Of a DNA stretch of 49,385 bases, positions 35,408 through 43,959 are shown one piece after another. Source of the DNA: Gemmatimonadota bacterium (GTDB lineage: Bacteria > Gemmatimonadota > Gemmatimonadetes > Longimicrobiales > Gaopeijiaceae); assembly GCA_009841165.1 (NCBI GenBank), contig VXMI01000056.1, positions 1 through 49,385 of the forward strand, read 5' to 3'. The notes under the pieces were generated by a model. The model was not told the origin of the DNA, searched no databases, and saw nothing but the letters and a program-made list of their open reading frames with translations. The translations under genes and the position numbers were made by a program. Each line of letters opens with the position of its first letter. Position 1 is the stretch's first letter.

Positions 35408-36931
35408 TCAACGCCCCTGCGTTGCGGCGGACATCGCATGTCGCACCGCGGCTTCCATCGCACCCACCTCGTCATCGGCCAGTTCCGCAAACCGAGCGCG
35501 TTTCCTCGCTGCGAGACGCCCACCGTTCTGCATGCACAGCCGCACCAACAGCGACGCTCGACGGTCCGGCATGTCGACGATCTCGCGGACACCGCTGAGG
35601 GCGTGATCGAACACCGCGACGAAATCGAGTTCTTCCCTCAGGTCGCGGCGCACCGAGTCTGCCACCTGATCGTACAGATACTCGGCCATGGCGGTGGCGT
35701 CAAAGTAACGGTAGAGGTAGGCACTGTCGCTCTTAACGACCATCTGACGGCCTGGCGTGTGCGCTTCCCCATCCGTCCACTCCCAACGAATGAGGTCCAG
35801 ACGCGGTGTCGAAAAGCTGGCCAGCACGTCGTCGTAGCGGTGGCGGTCCCGCAGAATCGCTGCGGATACCGGGAGAATGACGCCGGGTGGTCCGTAGCCC
35901 CGCTTGGCGAGCACGTGGTGCATCATGAACCGGTGGATCCGGCCGTTGCCGTCTTCAAATGGATGAATGAAGACAAATGCGAACGACGATACCGCCGCAG
36001 CCACAACGGGATCCACGCTGCCGCCGACGATGCGCCTGGTCAGGGCGATCCATGAACTCATCAGGTCGGGGACGTCTTCGGGCCGCGGGCAGATGAAGTG
36101 AACCTTTTCCCGGTACCCGCCGAGGGTTTCGCCGACGAAGTTCTGGATGTCGCGCCAGCCGTTCGATGCGTAACGCGGATCGACGATGGCGCGCTGGAGG
36201 TCTACGAGCGCCCTTGCGTCGGCGGGGTCGAACGTAGGTGCGGACTGGAGAGCCGCCAGAAACAGTTCTGCGCGGCGGGCGCTCGGCGTCTCGCCTTCGA
36301 GTGCGAACGATGAACGCGTCTCCTTTGTGTACAGGTAGTTCACGGCGCGTGCCAGAAGGCGTGGATCGTAGCCTTCGGTGAGCGCGCGAGCCTCCCTGTC
36401 CAGGTCCGACTCCATGGCCTCTCGCAGCTTCCGGGTCAATCTCACCGTGGAGCAAAGGCCGCGTTCTCCCAGGAGGTTGTCCGCCACCCGGTGGCGTTTG
36501 GAATTGCGCCGCGCAGCGACCACATGCCGGCCCGGATCGAGCGCCCCGACGTAGTTGCCGGCAATCGCGTGCTCCAGGTCCAACGTCCGCCCAGTGAAGG
36601 TTTCGTAGAGGAACCACGCCCTTCGGCTGAATGCACCTGTAGGCTGGGCCCGAACCCAGGCCTCGATCTCTCCGGGGTCGGTCGCTTTCAGAGCGGCGAC
36701 CAGAACCCCCAGGTCGAAGGCCTCGTGCCGCAGCGCGAAGCGGATGTGCGAGATCACCGAGCCTTCCGGCCTATACCGCATCGGGTACCACTCACGAGTT
36801 CGCGCGCCGTGCGTCTCCGTTCTCCGCGCGCCGGCCACGAGGTAGCTTTCGATAGCGGGCGGGGGTACCGCCAAGCCGAGTTCCTGGATTAGCCAGACTT
36901 GCCCGATGGGCATTTCGGTGGTGTTACGCAC
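35408..36931 (-). CDS. Fic-family AMP-transferase with N-terminal inhibitory helix
   Basis: The 507-residue product starts at GTG 36931 (ATG 36913 is possible). The Fic core HPFEDGNGRIHR (323-334) is intact, with the catalytic His and the nucleotide-binding loop. SFALEG (208-213) fits the (S/T)xxxE(G/N) inhibitory motif lying N-terminal to the core, so this is a class II Fic that should be kept off by Glu212. Related proteins AMPylate other proteins and often also reverse the reaction. It has no signal peptide and acts in the cytoplasm. No antitoxin partner is needed. An AT-rich palindromic region precedes it. Confidence 0.93.
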   Translation of the reverse strand: MRNTTEMPIGQVWLIQELGLAVPPPAIESYLVAGARRTETHGARTREWYPMRYRPEGSVISHIRFALRHEAFDLGVLVAALKATDPGEIEAWVRAQPTGAFSRRAWFLYETFTGRTLDLEHAIAGNYVGALDPGRHVVAARRNSKRHRVADNLLGERGLCSTVRLTRKLREAMESDLDREARALTEGYDPRLLARAVNYLYTKETRSSFALEGETPSARRAELFLAALQSAPTFDPADARALVDLQRAIVDPRYASNGWRDIQNFVGETLGGYREKVHFICPRPEDVPDLMSSWIALTRRIVGGSVDPVVAAAVSSFAFVFIHPFEDGNGRIHRFMMHHVLAKRGYGPPGVILPVSAAILRDRHRYDDVLASFSTPRLDLIRWEWTDGEAHTPGRQMVVKSDSAYLYRYFDATAMAEYLYDQVADSVRRDLREELDFVAVFDHALSGVREIVDMPDRRASLLVRLCMQNGGRLAARKRARFAELADDEVGAMEAAVRHAMSAATQGR

Positions 36932-36970
36932 GGACGCTGTCGTGGAAAAACGGTTAAGAGGGTGGCGAAA

Positions 36971-36984
36971 CGATTAGATAATCG
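36971..36984. promoter_or_regulatory. Palindrome upstream of the Fic gene, candidate operator
   Basis: CGATTAGATAATCG is CGATTA and TAATCG around two bases. A second inverted pair (AATTG at 36985-36989 and CAATT at 37001-37005) follows. The stretch is markedly AT-rich within GC-rich DNA, 40-74 bases upstream of the Fic start, and is probably the regulatory region of that gene. No clear -10/-35 pair was settled. Confidence 0.4.
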
Positions 36985-37069
36985 AATTGTAGTGGAAAAT
37001 CAATTCCTCCGACTCCTCCGGTCCTTCCAGGACTTTACATGGCCGTGCCACCGCGCGTTCCAGTGCTCC

Positions 37070-37885
37070 CTATAGCGGCCTGTTCGGAAACGCGATCGTC
37101 CGCCACATGTGCGCGACCGGGCTGTTGTCGTAGCCCAGCCCTTCCTTCGGCTGCTTGAACTGGCGCCCGATGATGTCGGTGAACTCGTTGATGTCGACGT
37201 CCATGTCGTCCTGGAACGCATAGGTGTCGTTCACCGTGATCAGCCGCGCCTCGCCGTACCAGCGGTGATTGCGCGCGTACTCGTATGCCTGCTTGATGTA
37301 GGGGTCCGGCACGTAGTCGTGCCCGAAGATGCGGTTGTACATCTCCGGATACTCGTACCCGTACTCCTCGTCCGGGTAGAAGCGCAGCGCCGCGTGGTAG
37401 CGAATGCCCCAGGCGACGCGCTCGTCCACGTACGGCTCGACCAGCTGGGCGCCCCACCAGCCGTGATCCACCTTGATCAGGTTCAGGACCACGTCGTGCA
37501 TCAGGCAGGCGAAGACTGTGCGCTCCGGCTGCCCGGTCCTGAGCGCGTGGGTGGCGCTCTGAAGGACGTGGTTCGCCGGCGCGAAGCGCAGCTTGAAGAA
37601 GTCGAGCACCGTCGGCTTGTCCGGCAGCGGCGGGAACTCGTCCTCGCGCGGCATGAAGAGGCGGCCCGTGCCGCGGGGGGACCGCGCCTCTTGCTCCTCC
37701 AGCTCTTCAAGCGTGATGATCGAGCCGGCCTCCCCGTCCGCTCCCGCTCGCCGCGCGGCGATCTTCTTGTCCAGCTCCTCTTCCATGTAGTGCTCGAGTT
37801 CCTCCGCCTTGTCCTCGTGCGACATGACGGCGAGAGCACCCGCGGGAATGCTTGCGAGAAAGGTCTTGCGATCGACTTCCACCAT
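37070..37885 (-). CDS. HD-domain protein, likely mixed-valence diiron oxygenase of the PhnZ/MIOX type
   Basis: ATG 37885 with GGAGG 5-6 bases upstream gives 271 residues; an apparent start near 38056 is rejected. The opening DRKTFLASIPAGALAV looks like a weak Tat or signal sequence. Residues 100-225 read as an HD fold: His106, HD at 130-131 (ACLMHDV), His141 (VDHGWWGAQLVEPYV), His164 (IRYHAALRFYPDEE) and Asp220 (VNDTYAF). By memory of PhnZ, ligand spacings (24 from first His to HD, 23-24 between the later His, 56-57 to the last Asp) agree closely. The substrate, perhaps a phosphonate, polyol or amine, is unknown. It diverges from the epimerase at 38087. Confidence 0.78.
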   Translation of the reverse strand: MVEVDRKTFLASIPAGALAVMSHEDKAEELEHYMEEELDKKIAARRAGADGEAGSIITLEELEEQEARSPRGTGRLFMPREDEFPPLPDKPTVLDFFKLRFAPANHVLQSATHALRTGQPERTVFACLMHDVVLNLIKVDHGWWGAQLVEPYVDERVAWGIRYHAALRFYPDEEYGYEYPEMYNRIFGHDYVPDPYIKQAYEYARNHRWYGEARLITVNDTYAFQDDMDVDINEFTDIIGRQFKQPKEGLGYDNSPVAHMWRTIAFPNRPL

Positions 37886-38086
37886 CTTGACCTCCGGGCA
37901 GGGGTCGGCGGCCCAGGTCCCGCCACCGATCCCGGCGGCGCCAAAGGCCCAGGATCCTGCAGTCACTGTACGGCGCGCCGGTGGGCGCGGCAAGTGGCGG
38001 GATCGGCCCGGACGGCGATACGATGGTCCGGTGGTGACGGGCTGCATCCGCGCCACGACAGACGAACATGGAATGACGAGGACAGG

Positions 38087-39232
38087 ATGAAGATGTGGAA
38101 GCAGACACGACGTGATTTTCTGAAGAGTTCAGTGCGAACGGGTGGGGCGCTCGGCGTCCTGGGCGCGTTCGGTCCCCTGGGCTGCGCACCCGCGGATGAA
38201 GGTGGAACGGAGTCGCCCGGCCCCCAGCGTATTCTCATCCTCGGGGGCACCCGCTTCATCGGCCCCTACCAGGTCAAGTACGCGCTCGACCGCGGCCACG
38301 AGGTCTCGATCTTCACGCGGGGCCGCACGGAGCCGCCGTTCTTCCAAGACTACTTCGACCGCGTCGAGCACCTGATCGGTGACCGCGACAACGACCTGGG
38401 AGCGCTCGAAGGGCGCGAATGGGACGCTGTGATCGACAATTCGGCGTCGATCCCGCGCTGGGTTGCCATGACCACGGATGTCCTGCGCGGCAACGTCGAC
38501 CGGTACCTGTTCGTCTCGTCCATCTCCGCCTACGCCGACTTCGGGGCGGTGGGCATCGACGAGAGCTATCCCGTGGGGCAGCTCTCGGCGCCGGATGTGG
38601 AAGACATGAGCGAATACGGTCCGATGAAGGCGAGGTGCGAAGCGATCAACACCGAGGTCTTCGGCGAGGGTGCGATCAATGTGCGTCCGGGACTGATCAT
38701 CGGCGCCGGGGACAACACCGACCGGTGGACCTACTGGCCCGTCCGCGTCGCGCGCGGCGGCGAGGTGATGGCGCCGAACTCGCCCTCCGATCCCGTGCAG
38801 AACATCGCCGCGCGCGACCTGTCGGAGTGGATCGTGCGGCTGGTCGAGACGCCCGGCAACGCGGGGACCTACAACGCCACGGGCGAAGTGCAGCAGTTCG
38901 GCGCCATGCTGGAAGAGATCCGCGCGGCGCTGGGTTCGGACGCCACCTTCACCTGGGTCCCGGCGGAGTTCATGAACGAGCACCAGATCCGGCCGTGGGG
39001 CCACATGACCAACTGGGTGCCCCCCGAAGGCGAGACGGTCGGGATGAACCAGGTCTCGGTGGCCGCCGCGGTGGAGGCTGGGCTGACCTTCCGCCCGATC
39101 GGCGACACGGCCCGCGAGACCGTCGAGTGGTGGAATTCGCTGCCCGAGGAGCGGCGCGCGGAGCCGAGGGCGGGTTTGCCGGCCGAAGTAGAGGCGGAGG
39201 TGCTGGCGGCCTGGGCGGCGCAGGCCGGCTGA
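38087..39232 (+). CDS. Tat-exported NAD-dependent epimerase (lipoprotein)
   Basis: The product has 381 residues; ATG 38087 has GAGGAC nearby. The signal is Tat-type (TRRDFLKSS) and ends in LGC (Cys33), so it is probably a Tat lipoprotein. It has the Rossmann motif GGTRFIG (53-59) and YGPMK (Tyr177, Lys181). It shares its layout with the product at 3110 and many aligned phrases (GRTxxxxF, GDRxxDLxALEGRxWDAVxDNS, GDNTDRWTYWPVR). The change TG to TR in the nucleotide loop is tolerated in related SDRs. It may act in one pathway with the HD protein on the opposite strand. Confidence 0.9.
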   Translation: MKMWKQTRRDFLKSSVRTGGALGVLGAFGPLGCAPADEGGTESPGPQRILILGGTRFIGPYQVKYALDRGHEVSIFTRGRTEPPFFQDYFDRVEHLIGDRDNDLGALEGREWDAVIDNSASIPRWVAMTTDVLRGNVDRYLFVSSISAYADFGAVGIDESYPVGQLSAPDVEDMSEYGPMKARCEAINTEVFGEGAINVRPGLIIGAGDNTDRWTYWPVRVARGGEVMAPNSPSDPVQNIAARDLSEWIVRLVETPGNAGTYNATGEVQQFGAMLEEIRAALGSDATFTWVPAEFMNEHQIRPWGHMTNWVPPEGETVGMNQVSVAAAVEAGLTFRPIGDTARETVEWWNSLPEERRAEPRAGLPAEVEAEVLAAWAAQAG

Positions 39233-39296
39233 CTGGACCACATTGCAGATTTAGCTAGTTTTCTAGTCAACTCTGGAAATGAGGACCGGTGTGACC

Positions 39297-39533
39297 ATGC
39301 CCGCTGTCAACGTGCACGAAGCCAAGACCCATCTGTCTCGCCTCCTGGCCAGGGTCGAGGCGGGGGAAGAGGTGATCATCGCGCGCAGGGGCCGGCCCGT
39401 CGCGCGTCTGGTGAGCTACAGGCCGCGAGGGAAGCGTCAGCCTGATGTATTGAAGGGGAAGATCACCGTGCCGGACAGCTTCTTCGATCCGCTTCCGGAG
39501 AGAGCGCTGAAGAACTGGGAGGGTGGCGAATAG
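39297..39533 (+). CDS. Phd/YefM-type antitoxin
   Basis: The product has 78 residues from ATG 39297 (ATG 39279 would add six). The pattern VNVHEAKTHLSRLLARVEAGEEVIIARRGRPVARLV is typical of Phd/YefM antitoxins, which bind DNA with the N-terminus and wrap the toxin with the C-terminal tail. It lies two bases before the PIN-domain gene and forms a type II toxin-antitoxin pair with it. Upstream, CTAG repeats (39255-39266) may be part of the autoregulatory operator. Confidence 0.88.
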   Translation: MPAVNVHEAKTHLSRLLARVEAGEEVIIARRGRPVARLVSYRPRGKRQPDVLKGKITVPDSFFDPLPERALKNWEGGE

Positions 39534-39535
39534 TC

Positions 39536-39922
39536 GTGCGCTTGCTGCTGGACTCGCACGCGTTCCTGTGGTGGATCGCCGACAGCGGCAGGCTCTCGCA
39601 AAAGGCCCGCGACCTGATCGGCGACGATGCCCACGAAGTCTTCGTCAGCGCCGCGACAGCCTGGGAGATTGCCACAAAATGCCGACTCGGAAAGCTGCCG
39701 CTCCCCGAGCTGACCGCGTTCGACATGAGCGGGACTATTGCCAGCCAGGGGTTTGAGGAGCTCCCGGTTGGCGTCCAGGACGCGGTGCTCGCGGGGCGTC
39801 TGCCGGGTCCGCATCGGGATCCGTTCGACCGAATGCTGATGGCCCAGTCCCTGGTGCATGGGTTGGCGCTGGTTTCCCGGGAGGCGGTGTTCGACCAGTA
39901 CGGGGTGACGCGGCTCTGGTGA
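39536..39922 (+). CDS. VapC-type PIN-domain toxin
   Basis: The 128-residue product starts at GTG 39536, two bases after the antitoxin stop. The PIN acidic residues are present: Asp6 (LLLDSHAFLWW), Glu44 (ATAWEIATK) and Asp95/Asp98 (HRDPFDRMLMAQS). It should be a metal-dependent RNase, held inactive by the antitoxin. The target RNA is not inferable. It is convergent with the von Willebrand A gene. Confidence 0.9.
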   Translation: MRLLLDSHAFLWWIADSGRLSQKARDLIGDDAHEVFVSAATAWEIATKCRLGKLPLPELTAFDMSGTIASQGFEELPVGVQDAVLAGRLPGPHRDPFDRMLMAQSLVHGLALVSREAVFDQYGVTRLW

Positions 39923-39945
39923 GTGGGACCTGGCCGTGACAACGC

Positions 39946-39974
39946 GGGCGGCAATGTCGCAGGCGCCGCCCTTT
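39946..39974. terminator. Candidate bidirectional terminator
   Basis: GGGCGGC (39946-39952) and GCCGCCC (39965-39971) form a perfect 7-bp GC-rich stem with a 12-base loop, followed by TTT. It lies between the convergent PIN toxin and von Willebrand A genes. The T tract is short, so efficiency is uncertain. Confidence 0.4.
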
Positions 39975-39996
39975 CCGCTTCCCTGCCGACCGGTGG

Positions 39997-41949
39997 CTAG
40001 CGCCGGTAGCGCCGCTCCGGCAGAAGCTCCCTCTCCAGCAGCCCAAGGTCGCGCGTGGCTTCGACCAGCCTGATGAACTCGCCGCGGTAGCCGCGCGGGT
40101 CGTTGCCCTTCCCCTTTTCGGCGAGACGAACCACGTCGTTGAGGGTCAGGTCGCCCGCGTGATCGGACTCGCGCAGGAGCATGCCGAAGCCCGCCACCGC
40201 GGTGGCGAAACGGAAGTCGGACGATGGGGAGCGGGGGCGGTCGGCGACGGGCTGCTGCAGGAGCCTGGACCGCGTGCCGTCGGGGTCCTTGTAGCGGACC
40301 TTCACGAACATGAGTTCGTCGTCGAAGTCGCTGAGCGGCGGGTCGTCGGGCCGGGGCTGGTAGCGCAGCGGGTCCACTTCGCCGCGCGGCACCTGCGCGC
40401 CTGCCGGGACCACCTCGTAGAGAGCGGTGACCGTGTGGCCGGCGCCGAGTTCGCCCGCGTCCTTCGTGTCGTCGTTGAAGTCCTCGTCGGCGAGCAGCCG
40501 GTTCTCGTAGCCGATCAGCCGGTAGCCTGCCACGCGTGCGGGGTTGAACTCGACCTGGAGCTTGACGTCCTTCGCGAGGGTCAGCAGCGTGCCACCCATC
40601 TCCTCGACCAGCACCTTGCGGGCTTCCAGCAGGCCGTCGACGTAGTGGAAGTTGCCGTTCCCGTGGTCGGCGATCTGCTCCATCTTCGCGTCCTTCAGGT
40701 TGCCGGTTCCGAAGCCGAGGACCGTCAGGAAAGTGCCGCTTTCGCGCTCCCTCTCGATGAGACGCACCATCTCGGCGTCGCTCGAAGCGCCCACGTTGAA
40801 GTCGCCGTCGGTGGCGAGGATGACGCGGTTGTTGCCGTCGTCGAGGTGGTGCTTGCGGGCGACCTCATAGGCCAGCCTGAGGCCGGCGCCCCCCGCCGTG
40901 CTGCCGCCAGCCTGCAAGTCTTCGAGCGCCGCGAGGATCTCGGCCTTCTCGCTGCCCCGGGTGGACGGGAGCACGAGGCCGGCGGCACCCGCGTACACGA
41001 CGATCGCCACGCGGTCCTCGGGCCGGAGCTGGTCGACCAGCAGCGCGAACGCCTTCTTTAGGAGCGGCAGCTTGTTGTCCGGCATCATCGAGCCGGAGAC
41101 GTCGAGCAGGAAGACCAGGTTGCCGGGCGGCAGGTCGCCGGTGTCGATCGACTCGGCGTGCAGCCCGATCCTGACCAGGCGGTGTTGGGGCTTCCAGGGG
41201 GCTTCCCACACCTCGGTGGTGACCGCGAAGGGGTGCTCGCCAGAGACATTGCCCCAGTCGTAGGGGAAGTAGTTGATCATCTCCTCGATGCGCACCGCGT
41301 CGATCGGCGGGCGGTCGCCTGACTGGATGAAGCGGCGGATGTTCGCGTAGGACGCGCGGTCGACATCGATCGAGAAGGTGGAGAGCGGCGATGCGCTGAC
41401 GAGCCGGAAGTCATTCTCGTCGATGCGCGCGTAGGACTCGGTGTTGAAGTCGATGCGGGTGGCGAAGCCGACCATTCGTTCCAGCGCCACGGCAGCTTCG
41501 GCGGCCCGGCGCATGCGCGGCGTCTCGGGCTCTGCACCGACGATCAGTTCATCGATCGACAGGGTGCGCGGAACCATTGTCACGTCCAGCACGGTCGTCT
41601 GCCCGGGGGCAACCATCACCTGTCGCCGCTGACCGGCGTAGCCGATGAGCTCGATGGTCACCGTGCGCGGGCCGGCGGGTACGCTCTGCAACTGATAGCG
41701 CCCCGCTTCGTTGGTCAGCGTAAGGCGGGTCGTGCCCTCCACGGCCACCTGAACGCCGGGGAGCGCCTGGCCCGAGGCGGCGTCGGTGATCTGTCCCGCG
41801 ATGGCGCCCACCTGCGCCTGGATCTGCGGGACTGTCGCGAGTTCGACGGCGAGGAGCGCCAGGAATGCGAGGATCGCCGCGCGGGCCATGTGGCGGGCGA
41901 GCCGCGAGCCGAGCGCCGGTTTTCGGAGGACGGTTGTGACGGATCGCAT
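39997..41949 (-). CDS. Exported von Willebrand factor A domain protein with carboxypeptidase-like Ig domain
   Basis: ATG 41949 is chosen (AGGAC upstream), giving 650 residues with a membrane-spanning signal (about 22-45). Residues 47-125 are a CarboxypepD-regulatory-like beta sandwich (AGQITDAASGQALPGVQVAVEGT). A vWA-type region follows (STFSIDVDRASYANIRRF, then the MIDAS motif DVSGSM at 283-288), ending with the YfbK-type C-terminal part. It resembles YfbK-like proteins of unknown function that bind divalent cations and partner proteins at the envelope. It is convergent with the PIN toxin gene. Confidence 0.9.
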   Translation of the reverse strand: MRSVTTVLRKPALGSRLARHMARAAILAFLALLAVELATVPQIQAQVGAIAGQITDAASGQALPGVQVAVEGTTRLTLTNEAGRYQLQSVPAGPRTVTIELIGYAGQRRQVMVAPGQTTVLDVTMVPRTLSIDELIVGAEPETPRMRRAAEAAVALERMVGFATRIDFNTESYARIDENDFRLVSASPLSTFSIDVDRASYANIRRFIQSGDRPPIDAVRIEEMINYFPYDWGNVSGEHPFAVTTEVWEAPWKPQHRLVRIGLHAESIDTGDLPPGNLVFLLDVSGSMMPDNKLPLLKKAFALLVDQLRPEDRVAIVVYAGAAGLVLPSTRGSEKAEILAALEDLQAGGSTAGGAGLRLAYEVARKHHLDDGNNRVILATDGDFNVGASSDAEMVRLIERERESGTFLTVLGFGTGNLKDAKMEQIADHGNGNFHYVDGLLEARKVLVEEMGGTLLTLAKDVKLQVEFNPARVAGYRLIGYENRLLADEDFNDDTKDAGELGAGHTVTALYEVVPAGAQVPRGEVDPLRYQPRPDDPPLSDFDDELMFVKVRYKDPDGTRSRLLQQPVADRPRSPSSDFRFATAVAGFGMLLRESDHAGDLTLNDVVRLAEKGKGNDPRGYRGEFIRLVEATRDLGLLERELLPERRYRR

Positions 41950-42010
41950 CGGTTGGTCCTGTCGTGGCACGGGTGAGGTGCGAAGGGCGGCTTGATCGCC
42001 CCCGTGTCCG

Positions 42011-42775
42011 TTAATTGGCACCCCGCTGACGCGATAAGGTTGCCTTGGCGGATCTCCTTGCCTTGTAGTCCCCGTGTTCGGGCAGGTGCCGGGTGTGCCG
42101 CCGGATCACCTCGGCGGAGAGGTCGTCGAAGTGGCGCTCCACCAACGCGGCGGCCCGGGTGGGGTGGGCCTTCGACAGGTCGCTGATGACCCAGCCGATC
42201 CCTGTCTGAATGAAGCGCTCGCGCTCCTTGACGAGGGTCGCGATGGTCCCCTCGATGAGGGCGTGGTACGCCTCCTGCCGGACGACGGCCCGAAACGGCA
42301 CAATCGAGGATCGGCGCTGCCAGAGGTCGGTGGTCCCGCGCCATCCCGCGATGCGCTCGGCCGCACGGCTCCCGTGGCGCTTGATGAGCGGTCCCAGCAC
42401 CCGCACGCTGAACCAGTCGGAAGTGGACCAGTCGAAGAAGGCGCCGCGGGCGAACAGATCCTCGGCCGTCGTCAGGATCGCTTCGGCGTCGACGCGCCTC
42501 AGGAGGTACTTCTGGATGTACAGGGTGCCCGCGAACTTGTCTTCCGCGTGATCCTGGCGAATGAGTGCGGCGGCCAGGCCGAGCTGGTCGCGGTTGGAAA
42601 GGCGGTGCAATTCGTGTGCGCTTCGCCATGCGGCCACGATTCCGGCGACGGCCGCAGTCCTTACTCCCCGATAGGAGATGGCCTGCTTCAGGTAGTTCTC
42701 GAACCAGGCCTTCGTCGCGGGGTCCGCGACCTCGTCGAGACGCCGCTGCAGGTCGCCAATGAGCGCGCTACCCAC
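42011..42775 (-). CDS. AlkD-like DNA alkylation repair/HEAT-repeat protein
   Basis: The 254-residue product starts at GTG 42775 and overlaps the upstream gene by 8 bases, suggesting coupling. It is built of helical repeats (RRLDEVADPATKAWFENYLK, STSDWFSVRVLGPLIKRHG) and has the typical AlkD-branch phrase FIQTGIGWVISDLS. AlkC/AlkD proteins remove alkylated bases without base flipping. It is cytoplasmic and sits oddly at the end of an operon of exported proteins. Glycosylase activity is inferred from family only. Confidence 0.85.
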   Translation of the reverse strand: MGSALIGDLQRRLDEVADPATKAWFENYLKQAISYRGVRTAAVAGIVAAWRSAHELHRLSNRDQLGLAAALIRQDHAEDKFAGTLYIQKYLLRRVDAEAILTTAEDLFARGAFFDWSTSDWFSVRVLGPLIKRHGSRAAERIAGWRGTTDLWQRRSSIVPFRAVVRQEAYHALIEGTIATLVKERERFIQTGIGWVISDLSKAHPTRAAALVERHFDDLSAEVIRRHTRHLPEHGDYKARRSAKATLSRQRGAN

Positions 42776-43952
42776 CGGGCTCGAAGAACCCGTAGTGCTC
42801 GAGCATGAACTTCCGGATCACCCGCGCGGCCTTGATGGAATAGTCGAGCCGGCTCTGGAAGGTGTCGCGGATGCCGCCGTAGTGGTGTTCGAGCTGGATG
42901 CCGCTGACGACGTCGGCGTCGTTGACGGACCCGTGCTCGCGCGTGTTGTAGCCCCCGCGGAAATAGGGCGCGTCACCGGGGCCGGGGGTTTCGGGGCTCG
43001 GCACGGAGGGGATGCCTTCGTCGGCCAGAAGACCCCCGAACGAGGTCGGGCCGCGCAGCAACTGCGAGAACGGAATCGGCGAAGTGCGGCCCAGGTCCCG
43101 GATGCTCGTCCGCGCCACGACCTCAAGCGAATTGAGCGCAATGTCGGGCCGGTTGAGTTCTTCGGCGGTCAGCAGGTACCCGAGCTCCACCTGGTCGATG
43201 TCGTGGCCGTGGCCGTGGATGTCGAAGTAGAGACCCTTGCCGTATTCGGCCGCGACGGCCGCCCGCGCCACCCTGATCCACTCCTGGAACTCGGTCCAGG
43301 CCTGCTCGGCGTACGGGTTCTCCTGGGCGGCCTCCACGATCTCGCGATTGGCGTCGAGCTTGCTGCGGTGCAGGTGCGACAGAATGACATGCGGGGCATG
43401 GCCGGTGAGATTGACCAGCGCCCGGCTCATTGCCAGGGTCAGCTCCAGCGAGTTCCGGTCGTTGATGACTACGCCGAAGGTGCGGTTGGGGATCTCGCCC
43501 GGCTGGAGTGCACCGCCGTGCGCGCTGGACAGGATCACCGGCAGCTCGCCGGGGATGTACTCGACATAGTCGTTGCGGCCGAAGTAGCTCCTGCCGGGCT
43601 CGAACCTGCCGATGTCCGTAGGGATGTACACCTCCAGCCGTGCCGAGCCGCTCGCGCCGCCAGCCGTTGCGGTGACGGTGGCGAATCCGCCCGAGATCGC
43701 GGTGACGAAGCCGTCGGCCGTGATCGAGGCAACCGAGGGTCTGTCGATGGACCACTCGGGCGTGACCGAAACGATCGTGCCCTCGGCGTCGCGTCCTCTG
43801 GCCAGGTACCGGTCTCCGTCGCCCTCGCCGACGAGGAGCATTTCGCCCGGCACCACCTCGATGCTGGCGACGCTCGGCTCGGTCGGCGAGTCGCCGCCGC
43901 AGCCGAGGGTGACGACGGCCGACAGCACGCAGACAGGGAGGCGCTTCGGCAT
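42768..43952 (-). CDS. Big2-domain lipoprotein related to N-formylglutamate amidohydrolases
   Basis: ATG 43952 gives 394 residues with a lipobox TLGC (Cys18). Residues 28-110 are a Big2-like Ig fold (SIEVVPGEMLLVGEGD, VTPEWSIDRPSVASI). The rest recalls the N-formylglutamate amidohydrolase family: LSSAHGG (141-147), HLHRSKLDANRE (193-204) and YFDIHGHGH (242-250), giving plausible His/Asp/Glu metal ligands. It would be a secreted zinc-type hydrolase. It is 7 bases downstream of the PQQ dehydrogenase stop. The family match is moderate and the substrate open. Confidence 0.78.
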   Translation of the reverse strand: MPKRLPVCVLSAVVTLGCGGDSPTEPSVASIEVVPGEMLLVGEGDGDRYLARGRDAEGTIVSVTPEWSIDRPSVASITADGFVTAISGGFATVTATAGGASGSARLEVYIPTDIGRFEPGRSYFGRNDYVEYIPGELPVILSSAHGGALQPGEIPNRTFGVVINDRNSLELTLAMSRALVNLTGHAPHVILSHLHRSKLDANREIVEAAQENPYAEQAWTEFQEWIRVARAAVAAEYGKGLYFDIHGHGHDIDQVELGYLLTAEELNRPDIALNSLEVVARTSIRDLGRTSPIPFSQLLRGPTSFGGLLADEGIPSVPSPETPGPGDAPYFRGGYNTREHGSVNDADVVSGIQLEHHYGGIRDTFQSRLDYSIKAARVIRKFMLEHYGFFEPGG

Positions 43953-43959
43953 CGTCCGA

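Noticed and set aside
33532..35598. Long plus-strand open frame of 688 codons opposite the LVIVD gene
   Set aside because: It is antisense to a clear gene, with Val/Gly/Asp/Arg-rich low-complexity composition and no recognisable domain. High GC content keeps such frames open.
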